From positions 15,762-79,761 of the forward strand of contig JBJEJH010000051.1 in assembly GCA_051877855.1 (NCBI GenBank): a stretch of DNA of 64,000 bases. Direction: 5' to 3'. The DNA is from MGBC120314 sp051877855. Lineage in GTDB: Bacteria; Bacillota; Clostridia; Lachnospirales; Lachnospiraceae. This document shows, piece by piece, positions 35,275-43,752 of the stretch. The notes beneath the pieces are model-generated. The model was not told where the DNA came from. It saw only the letters and a program-made list of their open reading frames with translations, and ran no database searches. The number at the start of each line of letters is the position of its first letter. Position 1 is the stretch's first letter. Made by a program: the position numbers and the translations under genes.

Positions 35275-35968
35275 GACGACGATTCTTGTGGTGGAAGATG
35301 ATGCACCGATTCGCAATCTCATCACCACAACCTTGAAGACAAACGATTACAAATATTTAACTGCTAAGAACGGCAGCGAAGCCATTATGGAGACTACTTC
35401 CCACAATCCGGATATTATTCTTCTGGATCTTGGATTACCGGATATGGATGGTGTGGATGTAATTAAGCAAATACGAAGCTGGTCCAATATTCCCATTATT
35501 GTGATTAGTGCAAGAAGTGAAGACGATGACAAGATAGAGGCTTTGGACAGTGGTGCTGATGATTACCTTACAAAGCCTTTCTCCGTGGAAGAATTATTGG
35601 CAAGACTGCGGGTAACCAAACGCCGCCTTGCTATGATGCAGACGGATTTGTCCACGCAGAATACAGTTTTTATTAATGGAAATCTGAAAGTGGATTATGT
35701 TGCCGGCTGCGCATACCTTGGTGAGGAAGAACTTCACCTGACCCCCATTGAATATAAGCTTCTCTGTCTGATGTCCAAGAATGTGGGCCGGGTACTGACA
35801 CACACCTATATCACCCAGAATGTGTGGGGAAGCAGCTGGGATAAAGATATATCTTCCCTTCGGGTATTTATGGCGACACTCCGGAAAAAGATCGAGTGTA
35901 AGCCGGATTCTCCTCAATATATTCAGACCCACATCGGCGTAGGCTACCGGATGTTAAAGGTAGAATAA
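35267..35968 (+). CDS. KdpE-like response regulator (OmpR family)
   Basis: About 233 residues. The receiver domain has VVEDDAPIR, the phospho-aspartate in LLDLGLPDMDG and YLTKPFS; the winged helix has LTPIEYKLLCLMSKN and ISSLRVFMATLRKKIE, as in KdpE. The longer frame from 35210 has no ribosome site; TTG 35267 lies nine bases after AGGAGG and overlaps the kinase stop by eight bases. The usual target kdpFABC is absent here, so the KtrAB genes next door, or others, are candidate targets. The repeat copy B touches its stop codon. Confidence 0.9.
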   Translation: MNKTTILVVEDDAPIRNLITTTLKTNDYKYLTAKNGSEAIMETTSHNPDIILLDLGLPDMDGVDVIKQIRSWSNIPIIVISARSEDDDKIEALDSGADDYLTKPFSVEELLARLRVTKRRLAMMQTDLSTQNTVFINGNLKVDYVAGCAYLGEEELHLTPIEYKLLCLMSKNVGRVLTHTYITQNVWGSSWDKDISSLRVFMATLRKKIECKPDSPQYIQTHIGVGYRMLKVE

Positions 35969-36113
35969 AGTTTGTGTATAATTATTTCGAGGCAATTGCG
36001 AGCCGTCGGTACTTAGTCGCCGTCCTTTGGCGTCTTATGTACCGCTACGAGCTCGCTCTTAGTGCAAACGTGCCTCAAAATATTATACACAAACATTATC
36101 TTATGTAATTGAT
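35968..36113. repeat. Palindromic interspersed repeat, copy B
   Basis: About 145 bp. It starts on the last base of the kdpE-like stop with AAGTTTGTGTATAAT and ends with TTATACACAAAC followed by TTATCTTATGTAATTGAT. Its interior matches copy A (32752-32894) in reverse complement, with the same GGTACTTAG and CTTATGTACC hairpin arms. It ends 22 bases before the stop of the phosphate transporter gene. Confidence 0.8.
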
Positions 36114-36134
36114 ATTTCCTTTTGCAAACGCCTA

Positions 36135-37781
36135 TTATTGTTCGATCATGGCTATTTTCATCATTTCATTGGCGATATTTAATGCATGATCTCCTATACG
36201 CTCAAAATCTGTTAACATTTCTGAAAATAAAATACTCCCCTCATCGGAACATTTGCCGGATTGAATTCGTTCAAACATGTTATTTCGAAACTGGATTGTT
36301 ATATCATCCATTTTTTGTTCCATACAGGCAATCTGCTCATGCCATGATACATAATCCGCCGGTCTTTCCAATAAAACATCAAACAATTTAGCACATACAC
36401 TTTGCAGTTCTGACACTTCCCCATTCGCCTGTCCCGAAAATGTAATGTTCTTTTCGGCAATCATTTTCGAATATCCTGCAATATTCATTGCATGATCGCT
36501 GATTCTCTCGATATTGCTTGTAATCGAGAATAACGCATTAAATGTCTGACTTCCCGCACTTGTTCTTTCATAAGAAACAACCATAGTAATATATTTTGAT
36601 ATCTCTTTGTTTAAGAAATCGATATATTCCTCGCGTTGTTCTATTGCCACATACTTTTCCTTCCCCCGGTTGACAAAAACATCAAAGGCCTCAAACACAT
36701 TACATTTCGCCATTTCCATCATACGCAGAAGTTCTTTTCGAATTCCTGCCATATAGATGACGGAAGATCCTAATTTTTCTGCATTGGTATGGTTCATATC
36801 CAACAGATACCGTACACGCATTCCCCCTGCATCTTCATCACTCTTCTTATCTCTTAGAATCAGGGAAGCAATTTTAGCAAGTCCGTTGCCTACAGGAAGC
36901 AGCAGTAATGTTGTTACAATATTAAACATGGTATGGAGATTAGCTATCTGTGCCGGGGCATTTTGCGGCGTCCATCCCTCCACCATCAGGATTAAAGGTG
37001 TTGTCAGACAAAGAGCCGTAAACACCATCGTTCCAAACACGTTGAATAAAATATGTATGATCGTAGTTCGTTTTGCATTCCTGCTGGTTCCGATGGATGC
37101 CAGTAATGCCGTTACACAGGTTCCGATATTCTGACCAAACAGGACGAATGCTGCGCTCTTTAAGCCTACCGCTCCACTCCCGGCCAAGGCCTGTAAGATT
37201 CCCACCGATGCCGATGAGGATTGAATCAGCGCCGTAAAGACTGTGCCGGCCATAATGCCAAGAAGAGGATTCTCAAATTGAGTCAACAGATTAACGAATT
37301 GTTCTGAATCCGCTAAGGGCTCCATGGCCAGTCCCATCATATCCATTCCGATAAACAGAATTCCAAGACCGGCCACAATTTCACCGATATGTTTCACTTT
37401 TTCATTCTTGACAAATACGATGGCCGCCACACCCAGAAAGGCTATAAAGGGTGCAATTTCCCCCACATCCAGGGCAATTAACTGCCCCGTAACCGTGGTT
37501 CCTATGTTGGCACCCATAATGATCCAAATTGCCTGATTCAATGTCATCATCCCGGAATTAACAAATCCGACGACCATGACGGTTGTGGCAGAGGAAGACT
37601 GTATTACGGCAGTAATTAAGGTGCCTGCAAGCACACCCACAACCCGGTTGGATGTTATTTTCTCCATTATGACTTTCATTTTGTTACCGGCCGCCGCCTC
37701 TAACCCTGAACTCATCATTTGCATTCCATAAAGAAATAACGCAAGACCCCCAAGAAGTGTCATTATATACGATAAATTCAT
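36135..37781 (-). CDS. Na/Pi cotransporter family protein with PhoU-like tail
   Basis: About 548 residues. The N-terminal 310 residues hold the two inverted QSSSA repeats (TAVIQSSSATTVM and TALIQSSSASVGI) of the NptA/SLC34 type. A C-terminal cytoplasmic PhoU-like helical bundle follows (ISNIERISDHAMNIA and LTDFERIGDHALNIA). It is expected to move phosphate with Na+; some relatives act on other anions. ATG 37781 lies next to GAAAGGA inside the pyk stop region, so it is coupled to pyk. Confidence 0.92.
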   Translation of the reverse strand: MNLSYIMTLLGGLALFLYGMQMMSSGLEAAAGNKMKVIMEKITSNRVVGVLAGTLITAVIQSSSATTVMVVGFVNSGMMTLNQAIWIIMGANIGTTVTGQLIALDVGEIAPFIAFLGVAAIVFVKNEKVKHIGEIVAGLGILFIGMDMMGLAMEPLADSEQFVNLLTQFENPLLGIMAGTVFTALIQSSSASVGILQALAGSGAVGLKSAAFVLFGQNIGTCVTALLASIGTSRNAKRTTIIHILFNVFGTMVFTALCLTTPLILMVEGWTPQNAPAQIANLHTMFNIVTTLLLLPVGNGLAKIASLILRDKKSDEDAGGMRVRYLLDMNHTNAEKLGSSVIYMAGIRKELLRMMEMAKCNVFEAFDVFVNRGKEKYVAIEQREEYIDFLNKEISKYITMVVSYERTSAGSQTFNALFSITSNIERISDHAMNIAGYSKMIAEKNITFSGQANGEVSELQSVCAKLFDVLLERPADYVSWHEQIACMEQKMDDITIQFRNNMFERIQSGKCSDEGSILFSEMLTDFERIGDHALNIANEMMKIAMIEQ

Positions 37782-37785
37782 TATT

Positions 37786-39198
37786 CTAAATCCTTTCAAC
37801 CTTTATCATATTGGTGTTTCCTGAATTTCCATCGATTACCCCTCCTGTTAAGACCACATTATCCCCCTTTGCAAGCGGAATGACTTCCTTGGCCTTTGCA
37901 AGATCATTGGCAAACATTTCTTCCATGGAATCAACTCTTTCACATAATACCGGAGTGACTCCCCAGCTCATATTGAGCTTTCTCCATCCCTTCCTGGAAG
38001 TGGTCATCCCGATAATATCTGCCGGGCACCGAAACCTACTCACCATTCTTGCGGTATGACCGGTCAGTGAATTCACTATAATGCATTTTGCATTGACATC
38101 GATTGCCATGGCACAGGTGGAATGGGAAACCGCATCCAGATTATTTCTTATGGTAAATTCAGTTGTTCTAAATCTCTTCGCATAATCAATATTGGACTCT
38201 GTGAAGGCAACCGTCTCCGCCATATTCCTCACTGCCTCAACCGGATATTTTCCCGAAGCGGTTTCCCCGGAAAGCATTACTGCTGACGTTCCGTCATACA
38301 CCGCATTGGCAACATCGGAAAGTTCAGCTCTTGTTGGTCGTTTATGATAGATCATGGATTCAAGCATTTCCGTTGCCGTAATAACCCTTTTTCCTAATAA
38401 ACGACATTTGCTAATCAGATATTTCTGTACCGAAGGAACTTCCACCGCCGGAATTTCCACACCAAGATCACCCCTTGCAATCATTATCCCCTCTGCAATT
38501 TCACAAATTTCTTCAATGTGATCCACACCGGAACGATTTTCAATTTTGGCAATAATATCAATATCTTTTCCTCCATTCTCATTAAGAAATTCTCTCATCT
38601 GTGCAATGTCCTGTTTTGTTGATACAAAGGATGCGGCAATAAAATCCACTTCATTTCGAATACCAAAAAGTAAATCCTCCTTATCCTGCTCACTCAGGAA
38701 ACAGTGATTCATTACCTTGTTTGGAAAATTCATACTCTTTTGATTGGACAATTCGCCACCGGCGATGACCTTACATTTCGCATTTTTAGCGTCTAACCCG
38801 ATTACCTCAAAAATTACCAGCCCATTATTGACCAGAATTCGATCCCCCACTTCAAGATTTTCCATAACCCCGGCATAATTCACGGAGACGATTTCCCGGT
38901 TTCCTACGATATCTTCGGTGGTAAAGGTAAAAATATCCCCATCATTCAGAATTACTTTTCCATTTTCAAATGTTTTGATTCTGTATTCCGGCCCCTTGGT
39001 ATCAAGCATAATCGCAATTGGCATTTTCAGCCGATCCCTTGTTTCTTTAATCCGATCGATCTTTCTTTGATGCTCTTCATGGGTACCATGGGAAAAATTT
39101 AATCTGGCAACATTCATTCCTGCATGACACATTTCACATAAAATCTCAGGATCCTCACAAGCCGGTCCAATGGTACAGATCACCTTCGTTTTTCTCAT
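37786..39198 (-). CDS. pyk: Pyruvate kinase
   Basis: 470 residues. It makes pyruvate and ATP from phosphoenolpyruvate and ADP, the last step of glycolysis. Conserved parts are CTIGPAC, NFSHGTHE, the catalytic IIAKIENRSG, IMIARGDLGVE and SGETASGKYPV. It has no C-terminal PEP-utiliser extension, so it is of the E. coli PykF length class. ATG 39198 follows AGGAGA. The enzyme usually needs K+ and Mg2+/Mn2+, which fits the surrounding ion-transport genes only as a suggestion. Confidence 0.96.
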   Translation of the reverse strand: MRKTKVICTIGPACEDPEILCEMCHAGMNVARLNFSHGTHEEHQRKIDRIKETRDRLKMPIAIMLDTKGPEYRIKTFENGKVILNDGDIFTFTTEDIVGNREIVSVNYAGVMENLEVGDRILVNNGLVIFEVIGLDAKNAKCKVIAGGELSNQKSMNFPNKVMNHCFLSEQDKEDLLFGIRNEVDFIAASFVSTKQDIAQMREFLNENGGKDIDIIAKIENRSGVDHIEEICEIAEGIMIARGDLGVEIPAVEVPSVQKYLISKCRLLGKRVITATEMLESMIYHKRPTRAELSDVANAVYDGTSAVMLSGETASGKYPVEAVRNMAETVAFTESNIDYAKRFRTTEFTIRNNLDAVSHSTCAMAIDVNAKCIIVNSLTGHTARMVSRFRCPADIIGMTTSRKGWRKLNMSWGVTPVLCERVDSMEEMFANDLAKAKEVIPLAKGDNVVLTGGVIDGNSGNTNMIKVERI

Positions 39199-39664
39199 CA
39201 CACTTCTCCTCCTTTAAACTTCCTCCATTCATCGCATACCGAAATAAGATTGTGCATTCGATTCGTTTTTTTCCGTCGAGATTGTGAATATAATTTATGA
39301 CAAGTTCATCCAAACACCCACAGTATATTTGTGTTATTTCCAAACTCGTAAAGAACTTTCCTTCCGGCAAAGAAAGGTGATCTGAATAAAGAAAATTATG
39401 GAGCGTTATCAAAGTTTTACCCGGACGAATCAAACGAGCCGTTAATTGCTGTACTCTACCGGTATATTGTACCCCTAACATTTCTGTTGTACAGACTTGT
39501 GCATCTGTAATTGTAGTGTGGGCAGATTTTATATAGGAATTATTTTTTTCAACAGACGGGCATGCCAAGGAGGAATGTACTTCATTCTTTTCGAAGTACA
39601 TTCCGGACAAAGCAAGTATTACTGCAAAAATAACACACCAGGCCCTACATTTCCTAAATCCCAC
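39155..39664 (-). CDS. Unrecognised exported or anchored protein overlapping pyk
   Basis: 169 residues. An N-terminal hydrophobic segment (WCVIFAVILALSGMYF) suggests a signal peptide or anchor. The rest is a small domain with several cysteines (IYCGC, IECTIL) and no family I can name. The start is GTG 39664 seven bases after AAGGAGG, a strong argument that it is translated. Its last 44 bases overlap the start of pyk in another frame, which is unusual but possible because the pyk ribosome site lies inside it. Confidence 0.65.
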   Translation of the reverse strand: MGFRKCRAWCVIFAVILALSGMYFEKNEVHSSLACPSVEKNNSYIKSAHTTITDAQVCTTEMLGVQYTGRVQQLTARLIRPGKTLITLHNFLYSDHLSLPEGKFFTSLEITQIYCGCLDELVINYIHNLDGKKRIECTILFRYAMNGGSLKEEKCDEKNEGDLYHWTGL

Positions 39665-39729
39665 AGGATTTCCTCCTTCTTATCAAACCTGAAATATTCA
39701 ACTCATGAACACTGCTTCCTGCAATGAAC

Positions 39730-42351
39730 CTATTCTTCCGTTATGCATTTTTTGAACTGTATTAAAATCGTTGGTAAGATTGCTAATCCCACAATCTGCA
39801 TAATCTGTACACCGGACAACCGGACAACACTGAATACCCCATGAAGTGCAGGGATGAAGAGCACCAGCCCCAACAATACAACTCCTCCTAAAAAGGCATA
39901 AACACTATACCGGTTGGACCACAATCCAAGCCGGAAAATGGATTGACGGTTCCTGCAGTTAAATCCATGGAACAGCCTTGCCAGTGTTAATGTTGCAAAT
40001 GCCATTGTCGATGCCAGCGCTGCACTTTTCCCCAGTCCAAGATGGTAGGCGATAAGAACCACAACCGCAATCATTCCACCCTGTGTAAATATTCGGATAA
40101 AGAAATCCTTAGTTAATATTCCCTCCGAAGGATCTCTTGGTTTTTCCCGTAAGAGTGTTAAATCTCCGGGCTCCATGCCAATTGCAATCGCAGGCATGGA
40201 ATCCGTTAACAAGTTAATGAACAGCAGATGAACCGGTGCAAAGGGTACCGTCAATCCCAAAAGTGACGTGTACAGCACCGATAAAATTGCAGCCATATTC
40301 CCGGATAATAAGAATAAAATAGCATTTCGAATATTCCGGTATACATTTCGTCCATTCACAACCGCTTTGATGATCGTTGCAAAATTATCATCGGATAAAA
40401 TCATAGCGGATGCATCCTTTGCCACTTCTGTACCCGTAATACCCATCGCAACACCGATGTCTGCCTTTTTCAGTGCCGGAGCATCATTCACCCCATCTCC
40501 GGTCATGGATACAATATGCCCCTTCTTCTGCCATGCCTTTACAATTCGGATCTTATTCTCCGGCGACACACGGGCATACACAGAAACCTGCTCAATCACA
40601 TGATCAAGCTCCTGTTCGGACATGGCATCCAGTTCCATTCCCGTAAGGGCCATATCACCCTCTTCAAAAATGCCGATTTCCCTTGCAATAGCCACTGCCG
40701 TGATTTTATGGTCTCCGGTAATCATCACCGGCCGGATTCCTGCACTCTTGGCGTCGCAAACAGCCTTTACCGATTCCGGACGAGGCGGATCCACCATTGC
40801 CGTTAAACCAACAAAAATCAATTCATTTTCACTTTCCAGGGAGAGTTCTTCCTCGGTCTCTTTGTATGCAAAGGCAAGTACACGCAACCCATTTTCAGAA
40901 TACCGTTGGTTCTGAGTTTCAATCTTTTCACGTTCCATAGTCGTCATCGGATGGACGCCATCCCCATACTGAATCCAAGTACAGCGATCCAGCAAAACAT
41001 CCACTGCGCCCTTGGTCAGAACGGTAGAAACGCCATGTAGATCATATTTACTGCTCATCAGCTTACGGTCTGAATCAAAAGGAATTTCCTCTTTGCGGGA
41101 TAGCATTCCGCGAATATCCTCTTCATCAATTCCAAGCCTTCCATCCTCCCGGACTTCTTTTGCATTAATACCACGAAACATTTCAAGGAGTGCATATTCC
41201 GTCGGGTCTCCGATTCCTTTTCCCCCGGCAATACTGGAATCATTATTTAAAATAGCATTATACAAAAGAGTTCGTTGTAACCGGTCCGAAAGATCCAGCT
41301 TCTCGGGGCTTATTTCCCCTCCGTCAACATAGATACTTTTTACCGTCATTTTATTTTGTGTTAAGGTCCCCGTCTTATCCGAACAGATTACCGACACACA
41401 CCCCAGACTTTCCACCGCTTTCAGTTCCTTGATGATGGCATTTTCCTTTGCCATCTTCTGGGTTCCCATGGCCTGTACTATGGTCACAATGGAGCTGAGG
41501 GCCTCAGGTATTGCAGCCACCGCCAATGCCACGGCAAACATAAAGGAATCCAGAAGATCCATATCCCGGTATATACAAAGTCCCAACACCAGAATGGAGA
41601 TGATAATAATGAAAACTGCCAGATGTCTGCTGAACTGATCCATACTTACCTGCAGCGGTGTCTTACGCTCCCGCACATCATTCATCATTCCTGCAATTCT
41701 TCCGATTTCCGTATTCATTCCGGTGGCTGTAACCAGCATTTCAGCCCGTCCATAGGTTACAAGACTTCCTGAATACACCATGTTTTTCCGATCTCCCAGT
41801 GCCAGTTCCCCCTGAAGTACCTCCTGGGTCTTTTCAATGTTTACCGACTCTCCGGTAAGAGAACTTTCATTCACCTGCAATGAATAATTATGTATAATTC
41901 GTCCGTCTGCAACGATGAGATCTCCCGCCTCTAAAATCACCAGATCTCCCGGTACGATATCCGGGGATGAGACTTCCTGCTTTTTTCCGTCACGTATTAC
42001 CTTGGCACAGGGAGAAGAAAGTTGTTTGAGGCTTTCTAAGGAATTTTGTGCCTTCACATGCTGGATGGTACCCAGCACTGCATTCATGATAAGTACCAGC
42101 ACGATAACCAGGGTACTCTCCCAATTTCCGGAAAACATGGAGATACCTGCTGCCACCAGCAAAATGCATACAAGCAAATCACAGAACTGATGCAAAAATA
42201 CAGATAGAATGCTTTCATTCTTTCCTTCTTCCAGGGCATTCTCACCATACTTTTCTCTTTTTCTTAGGACCTGTTGACCCGAAAGACCATTCACCGATGT
42301 CTCCAGACTGCTTTCCAGCTCTTGTAAGGACTGTTCCCAATAATGTTTCAT
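39730..42351 (-). CDS. P-type cation-transporting ATPase (Ca2+/Mn2+ type, P2)
   Basis: 873 residues. Order: N-terminal cation ATPase domain, actuator loop with LTGESVNI, membrane helix 4 with AAIPEALSS, the phosphorylated aspartate in CSDKTGTLTQNKMTV, nucleotide domain, MTGDGVNDAPALKKADIG, and six C-terminal helices with INLLTDSMPAIAIGMEPGD. It exports a divalent cation. The family name is usually Ca2+; the leader upstream looks like a manganese riboswitch, so Mn2+ export is favoured. ATG 42351 has AGGAGG; a TTG at 42357 is rejected. A 7-base inverted repeat (42363-42369 with 42384-42390) ends on the ribosome site. Confidence 0.93.
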   Translation of the reverse strand: MKHYWEQSLQELESSLETSVNGLSGQQVLRKREKYGENALEEGKNESILSVFLHQFCDLLVCILLVAAGISMFSGNWESTLVIVLVLIMNAVLGTIQHVKAQNSLESLKQLSSPCAKVIRDGKKQEVSSPDIVPGDLVILEAGDLIVADGRIIHNYSLQVNESSLTGESVNIEKTQEVLQGELALGDRKNMVYSGSLVTYGRAEMLVTATGMNTEIGRIAGMMNDVRERKTPLQVSMDQFSRHLAVFIIIISILVLGLCIYRDMDLLDSFMFAVALAVAAIPEALSSIVTIVQAMGTQKMAKENAIIKELKAVESLGCVSVICSDKTGTLTQNKMTVKSIYVDGGEISPEKLDLSDRLQRTLLYNAILNNDSSIAGGKGIGDPTEYALLEMFRGINAKEVREDGRLGIDEEDIRGMLSRKEEIPFDSDRKLMSSKYDLHGVSTVLTKGAVDVLLDRCTWIQYGDGVHPMTTMEREKIETQNQRYSENGLRVLAFAYKETEEELSLESENELIFVGLTAMVDPPRPESVKAVCDAKSAGIRPVMITGDHKITAVAIAREIGIFEEGDMALTGMELDAMSEQELDHVIEQVSVYARVSPENKIRIVKAWQKKGHIVSMTGDGVNDAPALKKADIGVAMGITGTEVAKDASAMILSDDNFATIIKAVVNGRNVYRNIRNAILFLLSGNMAAILSVLYTSLLGLTVPFAPVHLLFINLLTDSMPAIAIGMEPGDLTLLREKPRDPSEGILTKDFFIRIFTQGGMIAVVVLIAYHLGLGKSAALASTMAFATLTLARLFHGFNCRNRQSIFRLGLWSNRYSVYAFLGGVVLLGLVLFIPALHGVFSVVRLSGVQIMQIVGLAILPTILIQFKKCITEE

Positions 42352-42438
42352 TGTCAATTCCTCCTATCATTGTTAAATTATCCTGATAGGTTCTCTTCTC
42401 TGGGATTTACCGGCAGAACTGCCATGTGAAATGATTAT

Positions 42439-42573
42439 AAAAAAAGAGACTCCTATCGCACGTCTTATGTACGATAAAAGTCTCGTTCCTATCTCAATGT
42501 ACCATCCGGTTATTTAGAAAATAACGTGATGACGAAAAGTACAACAATTGCAGAGCAAATGCGAACTACTCCC
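42439..42573 (-). promoter_or_regulatory. Putative yybP-ykoY manganese riboswitch with intrinsic terminator
   Basis: Leader of the P-type ATPase gene. It begins with the conserved GGGAGTAG (42566-42573), has CGTCATCAC in the middle and a closing ACGAGAC, all in the order of the yybP-ykoY class. The last part forms a terminator: GAGAC near 42481-42485 pairs with GTCTC near 42446-42450 through an inner ATCG/CGAT stem, followed by seven T (42439-42445). Binding Mn2+ in this class normally stops terminator formation and turns expression on. Identified by motif reading, without a covariance search. Confidence 0.75.
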
Positions 42574-42586
42574 TAATATCAGTTTG

Positions 42587-42615
42587 ATAATAGCATGACC
42601 TTGGGATGGTGTCAA
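42587..42615 (-). promoter_or_regulatory. Promoter of the ATPase riboswitch transcript
   Basis: On the minus strand: perfect -35 TTGACA (42610-42615), 17-base spacer, -10 TATTAT (42587-42592). The expected start near 42580 lies a few bases before the riboswitch core. Confidence 0.85.
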
Positions 42616-42630
42616 CAACAAATTTTCCAA

Positions 42631-43569
42631 TTATTCATTGGTCTCAAACAATGCTGTTGAGAGATAACGGTCACCGGTATCCGGCAACAATGCCACAATC
42701 GTCTTACCCTTATTCTCCGGTCTCTTCGCAAGCTCGGTTGCTGCCCATAATGCTGCACCGGAGGAAATACCTACCAATACACCCTCCGTCACGGCAATCT
42801 CACGACCGGACTTAAATGCATCCTCATTCTCAACGGTAATGATCTCATCATAGATCTTGGTATTGAGTGTTTCCGGAACAAATCCTGCACCGATACCCTG
42901 AATCTTATGCGGACCTGCAGTTCCCTTGGATAATACCGGTGAACCTGCCGGTTCTACTGCAACCACCTTAACATCCGGATTTTTTGACTTTAAATATCCG
43001 CCTACGCCGGAAAGTGTTCCGCCTGTACCAACACCTGCTACAAAGATATCTACCTGACCATCCAAATCTTCCCAGATCTCAGGACCGGTGGTATTGATAT
43101 GTGCCTGTGGATTTGCAGGGTTCGTGAACTGACTAAGGATTACAGACCCTTCAATCTCCTTATTCAATTCCTCTGCCTTGGCAATGGCACCCTTCATACC
43201 CTTAGCACCTTCCGTCAACACAAGCTTTGCACCATATGCCTGTAATAATTTTCTTCTTTCAACGCTCATAGTTTCAGGCATTACAAGGATTGCCTTATAT
43301 CCCTTGGCTGCTGCCACTGCCGCAATACCGATACCGGTATTGCCGGACGTAGGTTCAATCAGTGTTGCACCCGGCTTAAGTGTTCCCTTCTTCTCTGCAT
43401 CTTCCACCATAGCAAGAGCAATACGATCCTTAACGCTTCCTGCCGGATTAAGATATTCCAGCTTTACAATAACCTTTGCCTCAAGATTATGATTCTTCTC
43501 ATAATTTGTCACCTCAAGAAGAGGAGTCTTTCCTACCAACTCTAAAATACTTTTCTTAACATTTGCCAT
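42631..43569 (-). CDS. cysK: Cysteine synthase (O-acetylserine sulfhydrylase A)
   Basis: 312 residues. It joins O-acetylserine and sulfide to make cysteine. The PLP lysine in PAGSVKDRIALAM, the SGNTGIGIAA loop and the PLP-phosphate loop GTGGTLSG are intact. TAGGAGG precedes ATG 43569. It has its own promoter. CysE, its pathway partner, is three genes away. In Firmicutes CysK often also binds the Rrf2 regulator CymR. Confidence 0.96.
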   Translation of the reverse strand: MANVKKSILELVGKTPLLEVTNYEKNHNLEAKVIVKLEYLNPAGSVKDRIALAMVEDAEKKGTLKPGATLIEPTSGNTGIGIAAVAAAKGYKAILVMPETMSVERRKLLQAYGAKLVLTEGAKGMKGAIAKAEELNKEIEGSVILSQFTNPANPQAHINTTGPEIWEDLDGQVDIFVAGVGTGGTLSGVGGYLKSKNPDVKVVAVEPAGSPVLSKGTAGPHKIQGIGAGFVPETLNTKIYDEIITVENEDAFKSGREIAVTEGVLVGISSGAALWAATELAKRPENKGKTIVALLPDTGDRYLSTALFETNE

Positions 43570-43653
43570 GTTTTAACCTCCTAATAAATATATTTTTATA
43601 ATTATTCTTCTCTATTCCTAGTATTCAAATAGGTTTTATGTAAGTATAGGTGT

Positions 43654-43682
43654 ATTATAGTTAATATCTTCCATCTTGTCAA
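43654..43682 (-). promoter_or_regulatory. Promoter of cysK
   Basis: On the minus strand: -35 TTGACA (43677-43682), 17-base spacer, -10 TATAAT (43654-43659), both perfect. A leader of about 80 bases with two ACCTAT repeats follows and could hold a regulator site. Confidence 0.85.
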
Positions 43683-43706
43683 TACTGCCTGCTATTGAAA
43701 TAATAA

Positions 43707-43741
43707 GGGGTTCGTTATAGTTTCATCCTATATCTTATCCC
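43707..43741 (-). terminator. Degenerate hairpin after the MalY-like gene
   Basis: Arms 43707-43720 and 43728-43741 share the TATAG/CTATA core of the better hairpins at 46181 and 48765 but contain three mismatches. A weak T-rich stretch follows on the minus strand. Confidence 0.4.
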
Positions 43742-43752
43742 TGCTCCATCCA

